This document shows positions 1-7,700 of a DNA stretch of 11,981 nucleotides, in pieces. The translations under genes were made by a program, and so were the position numbers. The DNA is from Hyphochytrium catenoides (taxonomy: Eukaryota; Sar; Hyphochytriomycetes; Hyphochytriales; Hyphochytriaceae): NCBI GenBank assembly GCA_900088475.1, contig FLMG01004749.1:1-11981 (forward strand). Reading direction: 5' to 3'. Below the pieces are notes generated by a model. The model was not told the origin of the DNA. It was given only the letters and a program-made list of their open reading frames with translations, and ran no database searches. The first letter of the stretch is position 1. Every line of letters starts with the position of its first letter.

Positions 1-133
1 GCCAGCGGCAAACTCGATTTCACCAACTTAAAGCTATACAATGGTTTGGTTGCTTCTGACCCCAACAGCGCTCCCCAAGCAGCAGTGATGACAACCTCTG
101 TCCCGTCTACTGGGGTTGGAGAACAGCTGCTTA
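1..133 (+). repeat. Direct repeat, copy 1 (diverged, partner at 1279-1405)
   Basis: This is the left arm of the long imperfect direct repeat that defines the duplicated gene end. A perfect 20-base block at 114-133 recurs at 1386-1405. Similarity continues through 261 and weakly into the 3' flank. The arm begins at or before base 1, so the full repeat length cannot be measured here. Confidence 0.6.
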
Positions 134-261
134 CACCCGCCATTTCTGAGAGTCAGGTTTTACAAGGGAATTCGACAGAAGTAAGATCACCGGGGACGGA
201 TGCTCCTTCTCCTTCTCCACAGGAAGGTCAGCTTCAAAGGCAACGATCTTTGCGCTTTTAA
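1..261 (+). CDS. 3' end of an unrecognised protein gene (5' truncated by window edge)
   Basis: The frame is open from base 1 to a TAA at 259-261, giving the last 86 residues of a protein or of its last exon. I do not recognise a family. The visible tail is polar and low in complexity, with a Ser/Pro run (SPSPQ) followed by a basic Gln/Arg-rich end (LQRQRSLRF). That composition fits a disordered C-terminus. No upstream splice acceptor can be judged because the window starts inside the open frame. The main support that this is a real gene end is that a diverged copy of the same stretch occurs about 1.27 kb downstream, where VGEQLL, SESQ and a Glu-Val-Arg-Ser/Ala-Pro block recur in the same order. 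Function is unknown. It could also be a member of a dispersed repeat family, which one window cannot settle. Confidence 0.45.
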   Translation, partial: ASGKLDFTNLKLYNGLVASDPNSAPQAAVMTTSVPSTGVGEQLLTPAISESQVLQGNSTEVRSPGTDAPSPSPQEGQLQRQRSLRF

Positions 262-1191
262 GTTGGAACATTTATAAAAAGGCAGCTTTTTCAATAGAGA
301 GAGTTCTCTCGCAACCTAGCCTGACAAAAGAGTAGTGGCGTGCTTCTGCTTGAATAGATGGTAAAAATATATCTCTTTGCCAAGGTTATCATCACTGAGT
401 GTTCTCAACTTCTTGCTGACTCTCCTCGTTTAACGTTTGTCTTCCATCATTGTGTGCCAGCTTCTCTGTGTAAATATTCTATTCTCACTACTGGATTTAA
501 AATGTCCTTGAAGTCGTCCTGCCTGGTGTCTATCGTATCCGCTTCTCCATTTGTCCGCTGATCACATCAGTGTTGTTGTTATCTCTTTTATAAAGATAAA
601 GATTGGTGTATGGGTGATGAGGCCTCCACCGGGGTTATATGAACGGCATCGCCTCAGTAAGTCCGCCCTCTAGTCACCATTTGTCCTGGCTGTGAGGAAG
701 CCAGTAGGAGTGGATTCGATCATCACCTGCTGCTAGGCTAGGCTCTTCTTCTCTTTCTTGCCTTTTGAGGCTCCTTGCTAGTGAATGATGGTTGTTGTAG
801 TGGTCTAAAATACCCTGATGGACCAACCTTCGCCGTGCAATAAGTCTAAGCCGCCGGTTTGGTCGTCGCAGCACTATATGTACACACACACTGACTGAAT
901 GTGCTTCTTCAGCATGTACGTACTCCACTCACCGATGTGCTGCTTCAGCTAACAGGACAGATTCATTTACGCCACTATTCTGGGGAAGACGGGGCTGAGT
1001 GTGGCGGAGGCCAGTTTTACTGCGACGTGGTCTGAGTGACCTCTCCTCGCCCTTGTTTACCATTGGCAGATAGTTCCGTGCCCAAAACTTGAGCAATTGA
1101 CTGGCATTATTATTGGGGGCTCAGGCCGATATTTTCCATAAGATAACACCGCGAGGCACCGGCTAACAGGGAAAGTGAATGTTGAATCTGA
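262..1191. other. Intergenic spacer between the two diverged gene-end copies
   Basis: No convincing coding frame is seen on either strand. The small open frames at 358-561 (+) and 674-928 (-) have no recognisable domain and no supporting splice structure. The first 200 or so bases are probably 3' untranslated region of the gene ending at 261, because loosely similar sequence follows the second copy (for example the GGTAAAAATATATCTCTTTG-like block near 360 and its counterpart near 1623). The rest is unexplained spacer. Confidence 0.4.
470..486 (+). repeat. 17-bp dispersed direct repeat (partner at 4270-4286)
   Basis: GTAAATATTCTATTCTC is found here and again at 4270-4286, exactly 3800 bases apart. 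The flanks are only loosely similar. A match this long is unlikely by chance in 12 kb of unbiased sequence, although A/T richness weakens that argument. Confidence 0.6.
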
Positions 1192-1560
1192 AGGTTGTTC
1201 TCTCTCCGCAAACCTCGTACCTCTGCCAGGGACCGTCTCACCCCATCACCGTCAATGTTGGTTACCGAGATCAACCGGGCCAGCGGTAAGCTTGAATCTA
1301 AGGCTTACAGTCGCTGGTTGGTGGGTCCTGAGCCGAGCAGCACCACCCACCAACAACCACCGCAACCTCTTCCCTGTCTAAATGTGGTTGGAGAACAGCT
1401 GCTTAGACCTGCCACTTCTGAGAGTCAGACGCTGGAAGAGACTTCCGCAGAGGTACGCGCTCCGTGAACTGAAGCCACGCCGATTCGCAGCCGGAGGAGA
1501 GGAGTCAACTTCAAATGCAACGATCCTTCTATGCGCCTTTAAAAGGCAATAGTTTGGAAA
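1192..1560 (+). pseudogene. Decayed partial duplicate of the gene end at 1-261
   Basis: This stretch is a diverged copy of the gene end at 1-261. GCCAGCGG at 1279 matches base 1, GGTTGGAGAACAGCTGCTTA at 1386-1405 is identical to 114-133, and CAACGATC at 1518 matches 241. The offset stays at 1272-1278, so the copies are collinear with a few indels. In the frame that matches copy 1, the block VGEQLLRPATSESQ is followed by a TGA at 1465-1467, where copy 1 keeps reading. The later match (SQLQMQRS against GQLQRQRS) falls in a different frame, so an indel has also occurred. The best reading is a disabled partial tandem duplication. Alternatively it is a live paralogue with a shorter C-terminus, or one whose stop is spliced out. 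Confidence 0.5.
1279..1405 (+). repeat. Direct repeat, copy 2 (partner at 1-133)
   Basis: This is the right arm of the same direct repeat. Divergence between the arms is substantial outside the 20-base identical block, and several indels are present. This points to an old duplication rather than an assembly artefact. Confidence 0.6.
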
Positions 1561-1837
1561 AGGAGTTCCCTGGCGACATGGTGGCCTCATCATCAATTCG
1601 CACTGCCTTGCTTTCCGTACGCGGTAGTAATATGTATCTCTTGCTGCCAGTCTACCTTAAAACCTCGTTGAGATTTTGAGTTCACTCTTCTCTTACCAGT
1701 TCTACATCTTCCACTACCCTGTCATCCGAACGTGTTCACTGCTGCGGTCAAGCTTAGATGGGCTGCGGGTTCCTATCTTCTTTTCGTGGTTAGCTTTCTC
1801 TCTTTTCCAGTCACCAACAACCAAAGACTTTTATAAT

Positions 1838-1873
1838 GGTCTTTTCATAATTGTTGGTCTTTTCATAATTGTT
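1838..1873 (+). repeat. Perfect 18-bp tandem repeat, two units
   Basis: The unit GGTCTTTTCATAATTGTT occurs twice head to tail at 1838-1855 and 1856-1873 with no mismatch. It lies in non-coding sequence downstream of the duplicated gene end. No function is evident, and replication slippage is the simplest origin. Confidence 0.9.
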
Positions 1874-2211
1874 GGGGAGAACTTGACAGACTTTCTTTGA
1901 AGCCAGAAGAAGGATGTCCCAGCAGCCTTGCTTGAGAACAAGGTAGAGTTTCGACCCTTCTTCAGCAGCAGCTGTTCCGGAGACCATCCCAGAAGCAAAC
2001 GGCCGTCGCCGCGATTTGACCACCATCCTCTCGCCCTAGTGCTCACCGGATTTATGATGAGCTAGTCCCTGGCCATGATGCCAATGGCTCTTTTTTCTTT
2101 TCTTGAGTGACGTCAATTTTGAAACTCGATAGTTGGGCACTTTTGATGATGTCAGTACTAGATGCCAGACTAGATATCCAGTAATTGTAGGATCTGCTTC
2201 ACCATCAGAAT

Positions 2212-2610
2212 ATGAATAGTAGCGACGAGGCGAGCATCCTGATAGCCAAAATCAATATTTCTCAATCAACGCTCAACAACAACATGCCAGACTTCAAAGA
2301 CCAACAACCGATACCAAACGTCACAGTAGGTAAAGTATGCGGAGGAGGGGATATTAATATTCCTGGCGCGTCAGAGGATGAGCTGACCTCACTCTTCACT
2401 CCCAGCTTAGTAGTTAGTGAGTTAGGCAACCGTTACTACTCATGGGCCAAGATCCTCCTCGCGCTTGACCCGCCAGGCGGCAAGGAAAGCTCCCAGACCA
2501 GTAACATCAGGAGCCACTTTATTCCCCAGCCAGAGGCTTGGTTACACATACTTGCGCTTGTCACGTCATCCAGTGACCAGCAGAATGGATTGATGCGAAA
2601 AAGAGGATGA
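2212..2610 (+). other. Uncertain ORF, 132 codons, no recognised family
   Basis: This ATG-initiated frame ends at TGA 2608-2610. The N-terminal part is polar (Asn/Ser/Gln-rich), and no domain is recognised. An ORF of this size is expected about once by chance in the surrounding gene-free region. It is listed only so that the reader knows it was seen. It is followed in another frame by a hydrophobic run (2577-2954), so a split gene with introns cannot be excluded. Confidence 0.15.
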
Positions 2611-3264
2611 TGGCGGTTCCTTTGCAGGCTACAGCTAGACAGGGCTCCATCATTGCCACCATCATCATTCGCGTGGTGCAAGTCATGATGTGCCTGTTAA
2701 TAATGGTTAGATTGCTATCCACGAGCTGACTACCGATTCGACCTCTTACGTCTAGAGAAATAGTCGCATCATCCATCACATTGGTGGTGTTAGTTGTTGT
2801 TGCTCATCAGTCACTCTTACAGCCATTGGGGTCTTTGGCTCGTGAAAGAGCACTGCTTACATAGATCCCTGGGCTGGTGGTGTCAGCTACATTAGGTGCT
2901 GGTGCAGCTGCTGCTGGACAACTAGTTGGCTCGTCATTCAAGAATGATTATTAACTGGCTGGCAGCAGGTGAAGAAGTCGTAACCAGCAAGACAACTAAT
3001 TAATCCTTGGGCGTAGTTTAATAAATAGTTGAGTTCACTTGCCTTGGTCAGATCGCTTTGTCGCAGAAGCGCCGTTTTTCAAGTCGGGAGGCCCCAGGCA
3101 GCAGCCAGATCCGAGACTGTTGCACGCCACACCAATCCGCCAATTGCACATCAAGGATGCAAAAGAATGTGCTGCTTCGATGAAGCCTCGAAAACTGTGC
3201 CTGGAAACGCCGAGTAGCCAGGAGGGGATTGTTACCCCTTCTTGCATAAAGTGTAAGTAGTATG

Positions 3265-3445
3265 TACTCTTCATCTCTACCTCTCTGCTGGAGCCGTTGT
3301 CCGTTTCCACTTCTCCCTCTTCTCCTCTCCTGCTCGTCTCTCTTCTACTCAACAATGCTTCTTTAGTTCCTCTCCTCCTCTGGATGCTAGGAGATTGTAC
3401 TCATTCTCCACTAGCCCGCAAAGGCAAGCAACTATACTCTTCTCT
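3265..3445 (+). other. Pyrimidine-rich (C/T) tract
   Basis: The plus strand is strongly biased to C and T, with many CTCTTC, CTCCTCT and TTCTCCC runs (for example CTTCTCCCTCTTCTCCTCTCC near 3310). It is non-coding as far as I can see. Such tracts occur in promoters, leaders and introns of protists, but nothing here fixes its role. Confidence 0.55.
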
Positions 3446-4269
3446 CCTCTCCCTTTGTATCCGCTAGTTCCGTAGTAACCTTTCTTCAAATTCTTAAGCG
3501 CTCTGCTGCCCACACTAAACGCTCTTCTTCCGGTTGTTGGACTCCACGTGACCTCTTTCTTCTAGGGTATTGCAAACAGAATGGTGACAGAATCCTTCTG
3601 TCAATTACAACCAAGAAAATTCATAAGGGCAGAGTAGAATAATAATTCAGCGGACTCTTTAGCGCTCAGTGGTCCCAGCTCCTATAACGTCGATTATCAA
3701 CCTCTCGCCATCATCTATCTAGGTTGGATGCAAGGCAACCGGCGGTGCTTGTTGCTGGTATTATCGGATTCTTGCTCCAGACTCTTTCTTCTTCGGTGGT
3801 CCCATTAGATAGGCTCCGCTAGCAAGCTCAGAGTAGATGCCAAAACACTTTTGGGCAGCCCAGTCCATGTTATTAGTCAGAGCTCCAGATTATTACAGAG
3901 TCAGAATCTTCGAACGCCGCCCTGTCATAGTCTATCCTCAGCGTCTGTCCGACGTCATAGTAGGAAGCACGGCCTCATCAGCTTCTTGGCCTTGGATCAC
4001 TACACTGTCGTCTCAGCATCGAATCTAATGATCGAAGGTCACTGGAGGAATGGCCTAAACTTCCTAAGGATACGTTGTAGAGCCTCAAATATTCAATGCT
4101 ACTCCGTATGTGCTTATAAAAAAAGATTGGAGGTCTGCCGATCAAAGGAAACCTCTTCAATGTGGTGCACGCTTTGTTATCTTATGATCTTTCATTGTCT
4201 TGGGAAAGTATCACGGATCGTGAGCAAAAGCCATCAATGTCAGCCAATTTTCCAGATTTATGACAGAGA

Positions 4270-4286
4270 GTAAATATTCTATTCTC
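4270..4286 (+). repeat. 17-bp dispersed direct repeat (partner at 470-486)
   Basis: This is the second copy of GTAAATATTCTATTCTC. It sits in the gene-free region about 450 bases upstream of the large membrane protein gene. No function is evident. Confidence 0.6.
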
Positions 4287-4674
4287 CAATGGTGTAAATT
4301 TGTAATCTCGTCAACACGTTGACAGCGTTCCGTTAGATCTCACTTAAAAATGGCTTATTTGACATAATTGAAGTCCCACGTCGCCTCTTTTCCCAACTTT
4401 TGGAAGGGGAGGACATGACCATGAGACCACCCGACAGCAAGAGCACTCAGGATGACTACTTGCTGCAGGGAGGCGGGGCAGATGTGAGCTCGGGATCAAT
4501 GAGACCAAAGAAGAAGTAGCAGGCACAGTGACATTGGAAGCGTCATCTGTCAATTCTCTGCTATGGCCTTGGTAGGCCAGGTGTGGAGATTATTGTTATC
4601 GATCAACAGCCAGGGCGTAACACGAAGCAAAGTTCGCCGCCTTAAAATCTAGCGTTCGAACACTATCTGTCATC

Positions 4675-4704
4675 ATGACCAACCCACTCCCAAGTGGTTG
4701 TTAG
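4675..4704 (+). other. Possible upstream ORF (9 codons) before the large gene
   Basis: ATG at 4675 opens a nine-codon frame ending in TAG at 4702-4704, 27 bases before the chosen start of the large gene at 4732. If transcription starts upstream of 4675, ribosomes would meet this short frame first, and it could lower translation of the main product. Whether it lies in the mRNA is unknown. Confidence 0.3.
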
Positions 4705-4731
4705 GCTTAAGAAGCACCAGTGTCGAGCGTG

Positions 4732-7700
4732 ATGTCATCAAGCACAATTAGAAGAAGAGGGAGGAAGGACATAGCGCTTGCCACGGAGACTGAATATCTG
4801 GGCCTAGCAGGGGCTCATTCCGCGAAAATGACAGACACATTCCTTCTGGCTGGCACCTCCTTGGCACTCATTTTGTATCTCGCATACATTGTCGTCTACG
4901 TGTCTGTCCCTTCTTCAATCTCTTCAGTCTTCATCATCCTCATCCTCTCTGGCTCTACTGGATATCTGCTTGGTCAGAGACGAGCTTCCAGTGTCACAGT
5001 TTCCGCCCCGTCTACCCCGCGTCAGCTGCCGAAGGGAGGAGATATACGACGACGCTCATCGGCTACGAGTCCTGCGTCGAGTCATTTGGCTTCTCCTAAG
5101 CTATTGCGGCCCATAAGGCTGTCCCAGAGGCCGGCTGCTCTTGGCAATGAGGGACTCAAAAGCCCAACTCTGGAGCGTACCCCACCAGCTTCGCCGACTA
5201 ATTCTATCGGCAGCTCTCCTGAAAGAAGAAGTAGCGGCAGCCCCAAGTCCGTGGATGCCCGGCGGTATCCATTTACCATCACAAACCTGGCAGGTGGATT
5301 TCCGGACAGAATCATTCCTAACTCGTCAGAGCCTGTCCACGTGGAGAATGAGTTCTTCAAAGGCAAGCTTCTCTTTCTTGTCCGTACAATACCCGAACAT
5401 GAGAAATGGGGCTCCCTATTTCAGGGCAAACGGTACGTTACCTCTTGCTGACATTGAAGAGATGGAAGAGTAGCGAGCCAGCCGAATTCGCTCGAGGCTA
5501 GGTGTTCAAAGGCTACTTCTGATGCTTGACCGTGCTTCTGCCGCATACAACTCGCTCTTATGCCTGCTCTGTCTTCCCGATCTCTCCTTTTCTTTTTCCC
5601 TTTCATTCCCCTTATCTCTCCACCTGGCACTTTAGCCGTCTGTTCTGGATCCAAATGCAGTGCCAGTTCAAGCAGCAACCAAGAGGTGTCGTGTTCATGG
5701 GAGGGGAGGTCCCGCGCCGCATGTCTCTAGGTAAGTCGGTCCCAGCCCGGTTAGTCATTCATCTTCCTGAATTATTAGATAAAGCAGTTCAGCGAGGCCC
5801 CTAACCCAAAATGTGTAAAACAAGGCATGATAACCCGGAGTTTGACATCGGTTCTTCTGGGTATTGTTAAGAGCCTTGTGAACGGCTTGCACTACAGCTT
5901 TGGAGACGACCAAAACAAAGAACTCCCTCACATTGTCTTCCCTCTATGGCAAGCTGTGGACCAGGTGAGGGGAGAACAGCATGTCTTTACACTGCACGTG
6001 AAAGCTCAAAGAGTTATTTTGCTTAGATGGTCGTCACGCATAAAGGCGAGCAGCCGCCGCCTCTCGGAACATTCAGTCTGCCGGAGAGTAAGGAGCAGCA
6101 GAAGGGCAGGAAAGCCTCAACCGGATTGGGGCAGCTGAACACAGAGTGCACGTACACGTTCCAGTTCCACAGCATGTACATTGATTTTACCCGCTGGCAA
6201 GTGGTCAATATGCCTGGTAAGGCAGAGCCAAGGATGGGGAGGGAGGCAAAGTCAAGAAAAGCAGAGGGGACAGGGGCGCAACATTCTGCAGTTAGCCTAA
6301 GCTGAAGTCTTGATGACCTTATTGCGTACTCCCCTTGCTCCTTCAGGGCTGAAGAGTCTCGACCTGGAATCCTTCTGGAGCGATATGCCACTCCGCTTGG
6401 TTGCCTATGACGTCCCTGGCAATGATGCGAAGCATCATTTGGAGAGTGAAAAGCGGTACTACTTCAACTATAGTCTCAAATATAATGGCGAAGAAAACGG
6501 AGATGAAGATGAAGAGCTTGGTGTGGACTCCCGTTTCGACGACCAGGAAGAGGAAGAGCCCTTGGATGACGATGAGAACCTCCTGTCATCCTCTCTGTCA
6601 GCTCCGAACACTATCTTAGATGATGCCACTGTTGAAGCCCACAGTAAAGCATTGGAGACGGTGACTGTGACGGTCCCCACCTGGGCGGAATATGCTAACA
6701 GCGTAACTCAGAAACGTCGCGTACTCTATACAATTGTGATCACCGAGAAGATAACGAGAATGGAGGAAGCCAGCCACTCAGGAGAGATAGGTGGGGAGCA
6801 GACGATTGAAGGAGTGACAAAGGGCACTTTGGAACAATCCCCTTCTTCTATGGACTACTACCGCGACCACGGAGATGACGGCGAGTATGACATAAGAGAA
6901 ACAACAGTCGTCAGGTATTTTGGTGAGATCGCGAACGTCGTGACTCGAGATTCGCGGGTGCAGTCTGAGATCAGCAAAAGCAAAAAGAAGACGTGGTTCG
7001 AACAGCAAAGAGCAAAGATGGAGGTGAGTAGTGAGGGGCTATGGTGCTTGTGTTGATAGCCTTTGTTACGAAGGCTCGCACTGTAGTCAACTCGTGACAC
7101 ATGGGGTTGAGGGTTTGGTCTTGGATTCCTTTCTCTGCTTTCACTTAAAGTACACTCTTCAGGTCTGGTATTAATAAGCGGTGTAATAGGAGCTTATAAC
7201 TGCCGTGCTGGAGTCCGATGACAAGATCATGCGGTCACGATTGTACACTCAACTCTTCTCATCGTCGACATTGGACAAAGAGTTCCTAGAGTCCTATGAC
7301 TGGAAGAAGCAGGATAGCCAGGTTCCAAAGTTGATAGCAGACGAGGCTGATTGATACTTGACCATACGACATAACGGTATAACTCCTGCCATGTTCATAG
7401 GTAAAAGCAACAAGTGGGACCCGAACAATCTTCTATCAAAGTGAAGTAGGTCGTCTACTGTGGGACACCCATTTGCGAGGAGAATGGGCCGTACTCTTGG
7501 ACTCAGAACTATGGTTCTTTCGGTCGTTCACTAAGAAGCCAATCCTTCGACTGGCATTGGAAGAGGTAAAGTAGCTTGTATGGACGGGTTGTGTGTAAGT
7601 GGCTCATTTACTCTTTGGCCAATGATAGGTTATTGGAGTGTCAGCTGTACCGGAGAATCGTTTGCTTCTTCCTGGCCTTCTCGCGTTCGAAGTGGAGACG

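Larger units (their letters stand above)
1874..4650. other. Long stretch without a supportable gene
   Basis: I searched both strands here and found no open frame that carries a recognisable domain or a chain of phase-compatible exons like those of the two genes to the right. The longest frames (2212-2610, 3035-3355 on the minus strand, and 3851-4273) are about what chance gives in this length of DNA. The region does contain a pyrimidine-rich tract (3265-3445), short repeats, and a run of hydrophobic but interrupted reading frame (2577-2954). It may hold lineage-specific exons, untranslated leader, or decayed sequence. Transcript data would be needed to tell. Confidence 0.45.

Noticed and set aside
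2970-2995. GGTGAAGAAGTCGTAACCAGCAAG resembles the 3' end of small-subunit rRNA (GTGAAGTCGTAACAAGG).
   Set aside because: The match has an insertion and mismatches, and no other rRNA sequence surrounds it. It is a chance resemblance.
3035-3355. Minus-strand frame of 106 codons.
   Set aside because: No recognised domain and no splice context. It overlaps the pyrimidine-rich tract, whose complement gives Arg/Glu-rich nonsense. The length is within chance expectation.
3851-4273. Plus-strand open frame of 140 codons.
   Set aside because: It does not begin with ATG, has no recognisable motif, and its Ser/Cys/His-rich composition is unlike the real genes here. The length is plausible by chance in a long gene-free region.
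4650-4662. GCGTTCGAAC resembles a tRNA T-arm / B-box.
   Set aside because: No acceptor stem, D-arm or A-box could be found at the right distance upstream.
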